DNA of 64,000 nucleotides from Myroides phaeus (GCF_900099675.1 NZ_FNDQ01000002.1:124001-188000), one strand, 5' to 3'. Counted from the first letter of the stretch, positions 28,990 through 37,061 are shown. Notes: generated by a model not told the origin, from the letters alone. Numbers and translations are program-made.

Positions 28990-31125
28990 ATGATAAAACA
29001 GTTGGTCTTATTGTTATTGCCATTAGTAATGTCTGCACAAGTAGTAGAAATAAGGGGTATTGTAGTTAATGAAAAAAAAGTACCTATTCACGGGGTTAAT
29101 GTATTTCTTGAAGGAACTTATGACGGGGCATTGTCTAATCAAAAAGGAGAGTTTGTTTTTCAAACAGAAAAGGAAAGTATAGAAGGCTTGCTTCAATTTA
29201 GGCATGCCTTGTATTTAGATAATAGTACGGTGGTAAATCTTTCGGATGATACGAAAGAAATATATGTGCTGTTTTCTAAAAACAATGTATTAGAGAATAT
29301 ACAAATTCAGGTAGGTGGTATAAAAGCCTTAGGGCGTGATAAGGTTACTGCATTTACTTCACTCGATGCTGTTACTACTGCGGGGAGTCCAGGTGATATA
29401 ATGGCTATTATGAGCACAATGCCAGGTGCTCAAGTGAATAGTGAAGATGGCAGGTTAATGATTCGTGGAGGTAGGGCTGAAGAAACGGGCATTTTTGTCA
29501 ATGGATTACGAGTAAGGCAGCCTTATACTTTCTCGACAGGCGATTTTCCTGTACGAAGCAAGTATTCTCCTTTTTTATTTAAAGGAATGTCTTTTTCTAC
29601 TGGAGCATATTCTGCAGAATATGGAAATGCTCTTTCGGGAATTTTAGAATTGAATACGAGTGATGATATTGAAAACAATAGAACGGACTTGTCCTTGTCT
29701 TCTGTAGGATTGAGTTTAGCAAAGAGCCATCAGTGGAATAAAAATTCTTTAGCGGTTAGCTTAGGGTATTTAGATTTGCGCCCTTATATGAGTATTATTC
29801 CACAGAAGTTTGATATGATTAGGCCATATAAGGGTTTGTCAGGAGAGATAAGCTTTAAAAGGGAATTGAAAAAAGGGATTTATAAGTTATATGCATCTAT
29901 GGACTTATCGAAGACTCAATTTGCAAAAGAGAATAATTTTAATCAGGACATAGATTCAATTGGTTTTACAGGAAAGAATCTTTACTTGAATAGCCATTAT
30001 AGTACTAAATTAAATCCATTTCTAAAACTTGAAATAGGAACGGGGTTTGGTTATACAGAACTAAAGAATAACTATAGGGATCTCGTTCATCAAGAAAACG
30101 GTTGGGATTTACATCAAAAAGTAAAGTTGTACTATAAGTGGAGTAATAAAATTGGGTTTAATGTTGGAATTGAAGGTTTTTTAGAACAAGCAAGTAATGA
30201 AGACTCTAATGTAAATAAAACGCGAGAGTTTAATATTGTCAATAATACTTATGCTGCTTTTTTAGAAAACACCTGGTCGTTTTCATCACGTTTTTCTTTA
30301 AGAAGCGGTATTCGTCCTAATTGGAATAATCAAGTAAATGAATTCGTTATAGAACCACGGTTTGCCTTTGCTTATCAAATGACGAATAATGCACAGGTGT
30401 CTTTGGCTTATGGACAATTTAATCAAACTAATGATTTGCAGTATTTAAGGTCTATTTCGAAGCCCGACTGGCTTAAGTCTACTCACTATGCTATAAACTA
30501 TACTTACAACAAAAATAAACAAACGTTTCGTGCTGAAGTGTTTTATAAAAAGTATGCAAATCTTATGCAGTACCATGGTACAGTTGATGATATCAAAATA
30601 GCAAATACTGGAAGTGGTTATGCAAAAGGAATAGATGTTTTTTGGAGAGATGACAAGTCTATTAAAAATGTTACTTATTGGATTAGTTATTCGTTTTTAG
30701 ATTCAGAACGAAGGGAGTTTTATTGGGATAAACAAATACAGCCAAATTATGTGGCTAAGCACAATGTATCGTTTGTTTTAAAATATTGGATTGATGATTG
30801 GAAATCAATGATTGGTGTTACTAATACTTTTAAGAGTGGTAGGAAGTTTTATAACCCTTATGAGTTAGACTATATACAGCATAAAGCAAATGATGTAAAT
30901 AAGATTAGTTTGAGTTGGTCTTATTTGCTTTCAAGCCAAAAGATATTATTTCTTTCTGTAGAAAATCTGTTTGGACAAGATCCTGTTTACGCATATGAAT
31001 TTTCATCTCAGTATTCATCTGTTCAGCCTGTGGGGATAACATCTGCTGCAAAGCGATTTCTATTCGTAGGATTCTTCTGGACAATTAGTAGTAATAAAAA
31101 AATAAATCAATTGGACAATCTGTAA
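28990..31125 (+). CDS. TonB-dependent receptor with carboxypeptidase-like N-domain
   Basis: 711-residue outer-membrane receptor. The signal peptide (1-16, ending VMSAQ) is followed by a carboxypeptidase-regulatory-like domain at about 20-95 (IRGIVVNEKKVPIHGVNVFL, then GALSNQKGEFVF). The plug follows with SPGDIMAIMSTMPGAQVN near 136-155, MIRGGRAEETGIFVNGLRV near 163-181 and AEYGNALSGILELNT. The barrel ends VGFFWTISSNKKINQLDNL; unusually, about ten polar residues follow the last aromatic strand. It is a classic single TBDR, not SusC, and has no SusD. It heads a likely unit with the periplasmic protein at 31225 and the LytS/LytTR genes. The ligand is unknown. Confidence 0.9.
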   Translation: MIKQLVLLLLPLVMSAQVVEIRGIVVNEKKVPIHGVNVFLEGTYDGALSNQKGEFVFQTEKESIEGLLQFRHALYLDNSTVVNLSDDTKEIYVLFSKNNVLENIQIQVGGIKALGRDKVTAFTSLDAVTTAGSPGDIMAIMSTMPGAQVNSEDGRLMIRGGRAEETGIFVNGLRVRQPYTFSTGDFPVRSKYSPFLFKGMSFSTGAYSAEYGNALSGILELNTSDDIENNRTDLSLSSVGLSLAKSHQWNKNSLAVSLGYLDLRPYMSIIPQKFDMIRPYKGLSGEISFKRELKKGIYKLYASMDLSKTQFAKENNFNQDIDSIGFTGKNLYLNSHYSTKLNPFLKLEIGTGFGYTELKNNYRDLVHQENGWDLHQKVKLYYKWSNKIGFNVGIEGFLEQASNEDSNVNKTREFNIVNNTYAAFLENTWSFSSRFSLRSGIRPNWNNQVNEFVIEPRFAFAYQMTNNAQVSLAYGQFNQTNDLQYLRSISKPDWLKSTHYAINYTYNKNKQTFRAEVFYKKYANLMQYHGTVDDIKIANTGSGYAKGIDVFWRDDKSIKNVTYWISYSFLDSERREFYWDKQIQPNYVAKHNVSFVLKYWIDDWKSMIGVTNTFKSGRKFYNPYELDYIQHKANDVNKISLSWSYLLSSQKILFLSVENLFGQDPVYAYEFSSQYSSVQPVGITSAAKRFLFVGFFWTISSNKKINQLDNL

Positions 31126-31224
31126 TTGCAATTCAAACATTGATATCAACAGTTGGTGCATCTTCTTTTTTCTTGTAGTGTAGATGTCTATAGTTTTACT
31201 GTATTAATTAATAAAAGTAAAAAC

Positions 31225-31845
31225 ATGAAAAAAAAGATCACAGTTGTCTTACTGCTTATAGGATTAGTAGTCAACGCACAGGGTAAGTATAGTGCTGCTA
31301 TGGACAAAGCGTTTGGTGAATGGAAACAAGGGAATACTAAAAAAGCTGTAGCAATGTTTGAACGAATAGCTAATACAGAAAAGGATAATTGGATTCCTTT
31401 TTACTACCAAGTATTTATTCAAGTAACGGAAGGTTTTAATATTAAAGATGCTGAGGAGAAAGAAAAAGTAGTAAAACAAAACGCTATGTTGATTGAAACT
31501 CAAGTGGCGAAAAAAGAAAGTGCTGAGTGGTTAGTTTTAGCTGCTTTGAACATGACATTGGATATTACAACTGATCCGATGAATAAGGGAATGACTCTAT
31601 CAAGTAAAGTAAACGCTCTATATGACAAAGCCTTGTTGCTCGAACCGAACAATCCAAGGGCCTTATTTCAGAAAGCAAACTTTAATCTGCAATCTGCTAA
31701 ATATACAGGCATAGATACTGCTGCTTATTGTGAATTAGTTAATCGTGCTGTAAATAATTTTGACAGCCTAACTTCAGAGAAACCCTTTTATCCAAGTTGG
31801 GGAAAAGAACAAGCTATAAAAGTAAAAGAAGCTTGTGGGAAGTAA
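31225..31845 (+). CDS. Periplasmic tetratricopeptide-like protein
   Basis: 206 residues from the ATG at 31225, chosen because it starts a clean signal peptide (MKKKITVVLLLIGLVVNAQG); the in-frame Met at 31153 would bury it. The mature part is helical with TPR-like spacing: AFGEWKQGNTKKAVAMFERI near 24-43, and ALLLEPNNPRALFQKANFNL near 147-166. No catalytic motif is visible. It sits 99 bp after the TonB-dependent receptor and before the LytS/LytTR pair. In this family of gene clusters such a protein may be an accessory or sensor of the receptor; that is inference. Specific family not recognised. Confidence 0.72.
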   Translation: MKKKITVVLLLIGLVVNAQGKYSAAMDKAFGEWKQGNTKKAVAMFERIANTEKDNWIPFYYQVFIQVTEGFNIKDAEEKEKVVKQNAMLIETQVAKKESAEWLVLAALNMTLDITTDPMNKGMTLSSKVNALYDKALLLEPNNPRALFQKANFNLQSAKYTGIDTAAYCELVNRAVNNFDSLTSEKPFYPSWGKEQAIKVKEACGK

Positions 31846-31923
31846 AGTGTGAATATTATATCAAAAAATAATAATATTTCTTTGAGGTGTATTTGCTAAA
31901 TTAGAGGAGATGCTCAAGTTGCG

Positions 31924-31937
31924 AAAACAGCTGTTTT
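31924..31937. promoter_or_regulatory. Perfect 14-bp palindrome upstream of LytS-type kinase
   Basis: AAAACAGCTGTTTT is self-complementary and lies about 85 bp before the kinase gene, in a 175-bp gap without other signals. It may be an operator or chance. Confidence 0.3.
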
Positions 31938-32020
31938 AGGGATCAGTATTGTTAAGGTGCTTATAGTACCATCTACTTAATAATTAGCAATATATTGTTG
32001 AATAAAAAAATGAGAAGATT

Positions 32021-33112
32021 TTGAAAGGAATAAAAGATAAGATTAAAAATAACCAAGGGGTAACCCTTGGAAAGCACTTAATAATTGCTTTTTGTGTAAG
32101 TCTGTGTATTAGTGCTTTTCTTGCTTACATTTTTTATAGTCAAAGTAATAAGGCAACTTCATTCAGTCCCTATTTGTTTTCTACAAATACATTGTTAGGG
32201 GTGATATTAAGTTTTGCGATTTATATGACAAATTATGGAGTCGTAAGTTTATTTGATAAAGTGTTTTTTCAAAATAAAAAAAAGCAGTTTTGGCAAAGAC
32301 AAGTTGTTTTTGTCCTTAGTGGGATAACTGTTTCTATTATTTCCTATTATGTTTTTTTGGCGCTTTTATTAAAATTGTTTTACAAAGTTAGTTTTATAGA
32401 TTTTTTCACCTCAGAGCGATTCACTTTTTTGAATTTTCTATATATTATCTTAATCTCTATATTTGTTTTGTTGACAGTATTGGCATTTATCTTATATGAT
32501 AGAATTAAGAATTTGGCAATTAGAAAAGAACAAATAGAAGTAGCTCTTAAGCAGGCTGAAATTAATAGTTTGAAAGAACAACTTTCTCCTCATTTTTTGT
32601 TTAATAACTTAAATGTACTGATCAGTATTATACAGGAAGACCCGCAGAAGGCAGAACAATTTGCGCGATCTTTTACAAATATTTATCGCTATGTACTTGA
32701 GCAAATCGAAAATAGTAAAACTACAGTAGGAGAGGAAATGAGATTTGCTCGTGATTATATGTATTTGATGAATGTTCGTTATGAAAATGCTATAGATTTT
32801 GTGGTATCTAAAGAAGTTGAAAATTTCTATAATTATTCAATGCCCGCTTTAGCAATGCAAACTATTTTAGAAAATATTATAAAACATAATGCAATACCAC
32901 CACAAGACAAATTAAACGTTAGTATTAGTATAGTAGATAACGAGTTTTTAGTAATTAAGAATGATAAGCTGAGCAAGGTTGAGGACACCTATTCAAGTAA
33001 ATTAGGATTGAGGAATTTAAAATCACGTTATGCTTTAGCGTATCATAAAGAAGTTTTGGTAGAAAATAGTGAGAAATATTTTATGATTAAGTTACCTATT
33101 GAAATGTTGTAA
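32021..33112 (+). CDS. LytS/YehU-type membrane sensor histidine kinase (TTG start or frameshifted start)
   Basis: 363 residues, histidine kinase of the HisKA_7/LytS type. Four membrane helices at about 19-40, 53-75, 94-120 and 137-160 are followed by a coiled linker, the phospho-acceptor motif QLSPHFLFNNLN with His191, and an ATPase domain with the N-box ILENIIKHN (Asn285) and the G-box SSKLGLRNLKSRY near 325-338. The frame opens only with TTG at 32021. An ATG at 32010 lies 11 bases upstream but out of frame; it reads four codons and stops at a TGA overlapping the TTG. One more T in the TTTT run would fuse ATG-AGA-AGA-TTT to the kinase frame. It is followed by its response regulator after 2 bp. 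Confidence 0.88.
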   Translation: MKGIKDKIKNNQGVTLGKHLIIAFCVSLCISAFLAYIFYSQSNKATSFSPYLFSTNTLLGVILSFAIYMTNYGVVSLFDKVFFQNKKKQFWQRQVVFVLSGITVSIISYYVFLALLLKLFYKVSFIDFFTSERFTFLNFLYIILISIFVLLTVLAFILYDRIKNLAIRKEQIEVALKQAEINSLKEQLSPHFLFNNLNVLISIIQEDPQKAEQFARSFTNIYRYVLEQIENSKTTVGEEMRFARDYMYLMNVRYENAIDFVVSKEVENFYNYSMPALAMQTILENIIKHNAIPPQDKLNVSISIVDNEFLVIKNDKLSKVEDTYSSKLGLRNLKSRYALAYHKEVLVENSEKYFMIKLPIEML

Positions 33113-33114
33113 AT

Positions 33115-33858
33115 ATGAGAATTGTTATCATAGAAGATGAAAAACCAGCAGCAAGATTGTTGGTTAGAATATTGGAGGAGTTGGGATACAAAGTAGAACA
33201 AGTACTTTATTCTGTAGTTGATGCGATCCAGTGGTTCTCAAAAAATAGTGAGCCTGATTTGATATTAGCAGATGTACAGTTATCAGATGGGGTGTCATTT
33301 GATATTTTTGATGTAGTAGAAATTAAATGCCCTATTGTATTTGTAACAGCTTATGATCAATATGCCTTGAAAGCTTTTAAACTCAATAGTATTGATTATT
33401 TATTAAAACCAATTGAAAAGGAAGATTTAAAGAGCGCAATTAATAAACTTCATACAAGAGGGTTGAATACTATTGCAGGATTGTCAGAAATAAAAAATTA
33501 CTTCCAAAAGGATAACTATATAAAAAGATTTGTAATTAAATTGGGCATGCAAATTAAATTAGTTGCAATTGAAGACGTGGTTTGTGTGTTTCGAGAAGAT
33601 AGAGGTATTTATATTCATACAAATGAAGGACGTTCATATTTATTAGATGATTCTTCTATTGAGAATGTCGTTGAAACTCTTGATCCGAAGGTGTTTTATC
33701 GTGTAAATCGCAAACAGGTAGTTGCTTTAAGTTTTATAAAAGAGATTTTGCAACTATCAACATCAAGACTCAAAATCGTGTTAGAATCATATAAAGATGA
33801 AGTGATTGTAAGTAGGGAACGAGTAACTGAATTTAAAGTTTGGCTCACAAATAATTAA
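33115..33858 (+). CDS. LytTR-family response regulator
   Basis: 247-residue partner of the kinase 2 bp upstream. The receiver domain (1-115) has the acidic pair EDE at 7-9, phospho-acceptor Asp53 in LILADVQLSDG, Thr78 and Lys98 in LLKPIEKED. The C-terminal LytTR DNA-binding domain (about 140-247) has the family's VVCVFREDRGIYIHTNEG and YRVNRKQVVALSFIKEI stretches. LytTR regulators bind short direct repeats; no target site was identified with certainty. The gene ends 39 bp before the rpsU promoter box, and its likely target could be the adjacent TonB receptor unit. Confidence 0.94.
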   Translation: MRIVIIEDEKPAARLLVRILEELGYKVEQVLYSVVDAIQWFSKNSEPDLILADVQLSDGVSFDIFDVVEIKCPIVFVTAYDQYALKAFKLNSIDYLLKPIEKEDLKSAINKLHTRGLNTIAGLSEIKNYFQKDNYIKRFVIKLGMQIKLVAIEDVVCVFREDRGIYIHTNEGRSYLLDDSSIENVVETLDPKVFYRVNRKQVVALSFIKEILQLSTSRLKIVLESYKDEVIVSRERVTEFKVWLTNN

Positions 33859-33875
33859 AAAAAGTGTTTTTTTTA

Positions 33876-33905
33876 TTGTGCTGTATAAAAAAAGGATTAC
33901 TTTTG
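33876..33905 (+). promoter_or_regulatory. rpsU promoter
   Basis: TTG (33876-33878) and TACTTTTG (33898-33905) with a 19-bp spacer match the flavobacterial promoter closely. It is the best-matched promoter seen in the window. Confidence 0.75.
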
Positions 33906-33918
33906 CACCACAAACGAG

Positions 33919-33926
33919 AGGAGGTG
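33919..33926 (+). promoter_or_regulatory. rpsU: Strong Shine-Dalgarno sequence of rpsU
   Basis: AGGAGGTG lies just before the rpsU ATG at 33936 (11 bases after AGGAGG). Most genes here lack such a site. In Flavobacteriia the anti-Shine-Dalgarno is held by ribosomal proteins including bS21, and rpsU is known to keep a strong site, allowing feedback by bS21. The site also decides the start at 33936 over the longer frame at 33864. Confidence 0.85.
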
Positions 33927-33935
33927 TATGAAAAC

Positions 33936-34130
33936 ATGTTGATCATTCCAATTAAAGATGGAGAAAATATTGATAGAGCACTTAAGCGCTACAAAAGAAA
34001 ATTTGACAGAACTGGGACATTACGTCAGTTAAGATCTCGTCAACACTTCTCAAAACCATCTGTTTTAAAAAGAGACAAAATGCAGAAAGCTGCATACGTT
34101 CAACACTTACGTGATTCAGTAGAAATCTAG
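33936..34130 (+). CDS. rpsU: 30S ribosomal protein bS21
   Basis: 64-residue small-subunit protein, starting MLIIPIKDGENIDRALKRYK. This start is chosen over the 88-codon frame beginning at 33864: that extension is unlike any bS21 and would start upstream of the mapped promoter box. The sequence is basic, with RTGTLRQLRSRQHFSKPSV and the C-terminal YVQHLRDSVEI. In flavobacteria bS21 helps occlude the anti-Shine-Dalgarno of 16S rRNA. It is transcribed from its own promoter and closed by a hairpin that overlaps the next gene's promoter. Confidence 0.95.
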   Translation: MLIIPIKDGENIDRALKRYKRKFDRTGTLRQLRSRQHFSKPSVLKRDKMQKAAYVQHLRDSVEI

Positions 34131-34151
34131 TAATGTGAACAAATTTATACT

Positions 34152-34196
34152 AAACCGTTATAATAAAGTACTAACTTTGTTGTAACGGTTTTTTTA
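34152..34196 (+). terminator. rpsU terminator with embedded promoter box
   Basis: AAACCGTTATAA (34152-34163) pairs with TTGTAACGGTTT (34180-34191), with one G-T wobble, then T residues run into the next ATG. The loop contains TAACTTTG (34172-34179), a TAnnTTTG box for the recombinase gene. Confidence 0.8.
34172..34179 (+). promoter_or_regulatory. -7 promoter box of the tyrosine recombinase gene
   Basis: TAACTTTG matches TAnnTTTG and sits 16 bp before the ATG, so the leader would be about ten bases. It lies in the loop of the rpsU terminator. Confidence 0.5.
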
Positions 34197-35092
34197 TGGA
34201 TAAAAATTTAGAAAGATTTATCGAGTATTTGTATAAAGAGAAAAATTATTCTGCTGAAACAATTAAGGCTTATGAATATGATATAGTTACTTATGTGGAT
34301 TTTTTAGCATCGAAAGATTTAGATTATTTGACTGTTAAGTATGATGGTGTGCGATTGTGGATAGTAGAATTATCTGAGCAGGGAGTTAGTAATCGTTCGA
34401 TTAATAGAAAAATGAGCTCGTTGCGTTCTTATTACAAGTTTTTGCAAAAAATAGAAGAAGTAGATGTTAGTCCTTTGCAACTTCATCGTTCGTTGAAAGT
34501 AGAGAAGAAACTTCAATTACCTTTTTCTGTAAATGAAATTGATGCAGTGAGAGAGAGGTTAGATGGGTTAGAGGATTTTAACTCGATCAGAGATTTACTA
34601 ATTGTAGAAATGCTTTATTGTTTAGGTTTACGTAGGGCAGAGTTAGTAGCGTTAAAAATAAGTGATGTGGATTTTTATCAGCATCAAGTTAAAGTTCTTG
34701 GAAAAGGAGATAAAGTTCGTGTTATACCTGTTGTTCAGGTAGTTGAAAAAATACTAAAAAAATATATTAGTGTTAGAGGCTTGGTTATGAGTAATATGGA
34801 TAAAAATGACAATTTGTTGGTTAATGAAAAAGGTAACAAAATCAATGAAATGTTTGTTTATCGGGTTATAAATCGTTACTTTAGTAATGTAACAACGAAG
34901 GAGAAGAAAAGTCCACACGTGTTGCGACATTCATTTGCAACACATTTATTAGAGAATGGAGCAGATATTAATTCAATAAAAGAGTTGATGGGGCACGAGA
35001 GCTTGGGAACAACGCAAGGTTATGCGCAAATAAACTTGAAAGAGTTGAAAAAAGTTTACCAAGGGGCTCATCCTCGAATGAAGAAAAAGTAA
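34196..35092 (+). CDS. Tyrosine recombinase, XerC/XerD type
   Basis: 298-residue site-specific recombinase, at the length typical of Xer proteins. The N-terminal SAM-like DNA-binding domain covers about 1-85 (FIEYLYKEKNYSAETIKAY). The catalytic domain follows with Arg146 in LGLRRAEL, Lys170 in VLGKGDKVR, His241/Arg244 in HVLRH, His267 in LMGHESL and nucleophile Tyr276 in TQGYAQIN, so all catalytic residues are present. Xer recombinases resolve chromosome dimers at dif. Whether this is the XerC or XerD partner is not decidable by eye. It lies among housekeeping genes between rpsU and hpf, and no attachment site or phage gene is nearby, so it is not a mobile integrase. Confidence 0.88.
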   Translation: MDKNLERFIEYLYKEKNYSAETIKAYEYDIVTYVDFLASKDLDYLTVKYDGVRLWIVELSEQGVSNRSINRKMSSLRSYYKFLQKIEEVDVSPLQLHRSLKVEKKLQLPFSVNEIDAVRERLDGLEDFNSIRDLLIVEMLYCLGLRRAELVALKISDVDFYQHQVKVLGKGDKVRVIPVVQVVEKILKKYISVRGLVMSNMDKNDNLLVNEKGNKINEMFVYRVINRYFSNVTTKEKKSPHVLRHSFATHLLENGADINSIKELMGHESLGTTQGYAQINLKELKKVYQGAHPRMKKK

Positions 35093-35116
35093 AATTAACC
35101 ATTTAATTAGTTATTT

Positions 35117-35416
35117 ATGAAAGTTAACATTCAAGCCATTAATTTTAATGTAGATCGAAAATTAGTAGATTTTGTAAATGAGCGTTTATCTAAACTTGAA
35201 AAGTTTTATGATAAGGTAATTTCAGTAGATGTTTTTTTGAAATTGGAAAATACCAATGAGAAAGAAAACAAAGTAGCAGAGATGAAATTACTGGTACCAG
35301 GAGATGAAATGGTTGTTAAGAAAACTTGCAAGAGTTTTGAAGAGAGTGTGGATGCAGGAACCGATGCCTTAGAGCGTTTAGTTGTGAAATTCAAGGAGAA
35401 AACGAAATCACATTAA
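35117..35416 (+). CDS. hpf: Ribosome hibernation-promoting factor / RaiA family
   Basis: 99-residue short HPF/RaiA protein that binds the 30S decoding region in stationary phase. The beta-alpha-beta-beta-beta-alpha fold is visible: KVNIQAINFNVDRKLVDFVN, then KLEKFYDKVISVDVFLK and the C-terminal helix DAGTDALERLVVKFKEK. It lacks the long-HPF dimerisation domain, so it is of the short type. It follows the recombinase by 24 bp and precedes the tRNA cluster. The tRNA promoter starts about 45 bp after the stop, and a hairpin just after that box may end the hpf transcript. Confidence 0.92.
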   Translation: MKVNIQAINFNVDRKLVDFVNERLSKLEKFYDKVISVDVFLKLENTNEKENKVAEMKLLVPGDEMVVKKTCKSFEESVDAGTDALERLVVKFKEKTKSH

Positions 35417-35460
35417 TGTAAAAAAATAAGTAAATTGTTTTTTTTAATCAATAAAATATA

Positions 35461-35468
35461 TACATTTG
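35461..35468 (+). promoter_or_regulatory. -7 promoter box of the tRNA-Thr/Tyr/Thr cluster
   Basis: TACATTTG matches TAnnTTTG. A TTG at 35435-35437 is 23 bp upstream, a long but tolerable spacer. It lies just before a hairpin (35470-35491). Confidence 0.55.
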
Positions 35469-35469
35469 C

Positions 35470-35496
35470 AGTCCGTTAGAAATAGCGGACTTTTTC
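35470..35496 (+). terminator. Hairpin with T run between hpf and tRNA genes
   Basis: AGTCCGTTA (35470-35478) pairs with TAGCGGACT (35483-35491), one wobble, followed by TTTTT. It can end hpf transcripts, but it also lies at the start of the tRNA transcript from the 35461 box. Confidence 0.7.
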
Positions 35497-35511
35497 TGTT
35501 GAGAAGAAAAA

Positions 35512-35585
35512 GCCGGTGTAGCTCAGCTGGCTAGAGCAGCTGATTTGTAATCAGCAGGTCGTGGGTTCGAGTCCCTCCACTGGCT
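35512..35585 (+). tRNA. tRNA-Thr (anticodon TGT)
   Basis: Acceptor arms GCCGGTG and CACTGGC, anticodon stem GCTGA/TCAGC with loop TTTGTAA, and T-loop GTTCGAGTC. The discriminator is T and CCA is not encoded. First of three tRNAs before tuf. Confidence 0.95.
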
Positions 35586-35618
35586 CAAAAGAAAAAAAAC
35601 ATCAAACAATATGTTTGA

Positions 35619-35699
35619 GGGGAGATACTCAAGCGGCCAACGAGGACGGACTGTAAATCCGTTGGGTAACCTTCGCAGGTTCGAATCCTGCTCTCCCCA
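35619..35699 (+). tRNA. tRNA-Tyr (anticodon GTA)
   Basis: Acceptor arms GGGGAGA and TCTCCCC, anticodon stem ACGGA/TCCGT with loop CTGTAAA, a long variable arm as expected for a bacterial tRNA-Tyr, and T-loop GTTCGAATC. CCA is not encoded. Confidence 0.95.
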
Positions 35700-35717
35700 C
35701 AGAAATAAGAGGCATTA

Positions 35718-35789
35718 GCCGGTGTAGCTCAGGGGTAGAGTGCTTCCTTGGTAAGGAAGAGGTCACGGGTTCAAATCCCGTCATTGGCT
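35718..35789 (+). tRNA. tRNA-Thr (anticodon GGT)
   Basis: Acceptor arms GCCGGTG and CATTGGC, anticodon stem CTTCC/GGAAG with loop TTGGTAA, and T-loop GTTCAAATC. Second threonine isoacceptor, directly before tuf. CCA is not encoded. Confidence 0.95.
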
Positions 35790-35802
35790 CAGGTTTTTTT
35801 AT

Positions 35803-35810
35803 TATATTTG
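35803..35810 (+). promoter_or_regulatory. -7 promoter box of tuf
   Basis: TATATTTG matches TAnnTTTG, 37 bp before the tuf ATG. The nearest TTG (35784-35786) lies inside the 3' end of tRNA-Thr with a 16-bp spacer. Confidence 0.5.
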
Positions 35811-35847
35811 AACACTAATTATATAACTAAGATTAAATTATTAAATC

Positions 35848-37035
35848 ATGGCAAAGGAAACTTTTGACCGTTCGAAACCGCACTTAAACATCGGTACTAT
35901 CGGACACGTGGATCACGGTAAAACTACTACTACTGCTGCTATTACTAAAGTTTTAGCTGAAGCAGGATTTTCAGAAGCTCGTTCGTTTGATTCAATTGAT
36001 AACGCACCAGAAGAAAAAGAGCGTGGTATTACAATTAATACTTCTCACGTTGAATACCAAACAGCTAATCGTCACTACGCGCACGTAGATTGTCCAGGTC
36101 ACGCGGATTACGTTAAGAACATGGTAACTGGAGCAGCGCAAATGGATGGAGCAATTTTAGTAGTTGCTGCAACTGATGGTCCAATGCCACAAACTCGTGA
36201 GCACATCTTATTAGGACGCCAAGTTGGTATTCCAAGAATTGTTGTATTCATGAACAAAGTTGACTTAGTAGATGATGCTGAGTTATTAGAGCTTGTTGAA
36301 ATGGAAATTAGAGATTTATTATCTTTCTACCAATACGACGGTGATAATGGACCAGTAGTTAAAGGATCTGCTTTAGGAGCTTTAAACGGAGAGCAAAAAT
36401 GGGTTGATGCATTATTAGAATTAATGGAAGAAGTTGACAAATGGATCGAAGAGCCAGTACGTGACAACGAAAAACCATTCTTAATGCCAGTAGAAGACGT
36501 ATTTACAATTACAGGACGTGGAACTGTTGCTACAGGACGTATCGAAACTGGAGTTGCTAATACAGGAGATGCTGTTGAAATCATCGGTATGGGAGCTGAC
36601 AAATTAACTTCTACTATTACAGGAGTTGAGATGTTCCGTAAAATCTTAGACCGTGGTGAAGCTGGAGATAACGTAGGTTTATTATTGAGAGGTATTGACA
36701 AAACTGATATCCGTCGTGGTATGGTTATTTGTAAGCCAGGTTCAGTTAAACCACACGCTAAATTCAAAGCTGAGGTTTATATCTTGAAAAAAGAAGAAGG
36801 TGGACGTCACACTCCATTCCACAATAACTACCGTCCTCAATTCTACGTTCGTACAACTGACGTAACTGGAACAATCCAATTACCAGAAGGAACTGAGATG
36901 GTTATGCCTGGAGATAACTTAACTATCACTGTTGAGTTATTAAGCCCAATCGCATTATCAGTAGGTTTACGTTTTGCTATCCGTGAAGGAGGTAGAACAG
37001 TAGGTGCTGGTCAGGTTACTGAAATTATTGACTAA
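35848..37035 (+). CDS. tuf: Elongation factor Tu
   Basis: 395-residue translational GTPase delivering aminoacyl-tRNA to the ribosome. G1 motif GHVDHGKT at about 19-26, the switch region [13 protein letters not shown]3 [12 protein letters not shown] near 81-92 and G4 MNKVDLVDD near 135. Domains 2 and 3 follow ([17 protein letters not shown] and the C-terminal [19 protein letters not shown]). Codon use is visibly more biased to optimal codons than in the neighbouring genes, as for highly expressed proteins. It lies in the tRNA-Thr-tuf-tRNA-Trp-secE-nusG order known from many bacteria and is closed by a hairpin. Confidence 0.99.
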   Translation: MAKETFDRSKPHLNIGTIGHVDHGKTTTTAAITKVLAEAGFSEARSFDSIDNAPEEKERGITINTSHVEYQTANRHYAHVDCPGHADYVKNMVTGAAQMDGAILVVAATDGPMPQTREHILLGRQVGIPRIVVFMNKVDLVDDAELLELVEMEIRDLLSFYQYDGDNGPVVKGSALGALNGEQKWVDALLELMEEVDKWIEEPVRDNEKPFLMPVEDVFTITGRGTVATGRIETGVANTGDAVEIIGMGADKLTSTITGVEMFRKILDRGEAGDNVGLLLRGIDKTDIRRGMVICKPGSVKPHAKFKAEVYILKKEEGGRHTPFHNNYRPQFYVRTTDVTGTIQLPEGTEMVMPGDNLTITVELLSPIALSVGLRFAIREGGRTVGAGQVTEIID

Positions 37036-37061
37036 TCTTTCTGAGATTAAACATAAATTAG

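Noticed and set aside
32053..32070. CCAAGGG-GTAA-CCCTTGG hairpin
   Set aside because: It lies within the coding start of the kinase gene. It may affect initiation, but without conservation data it is as likely to be chance.
34196..35092. Integrase of a mobile element
   Set aside because: All neighbours are conserved housekeeping genes, there is no attachment repeat around the tRNA cluster 400 bp away, and the protein has Xer length and motifs.
36327..36767. 146-codon minus-strand ORF over tuf
   Set aside because: Antisense shadow produced by the biased codon use of tuf; no start context or family likeness.
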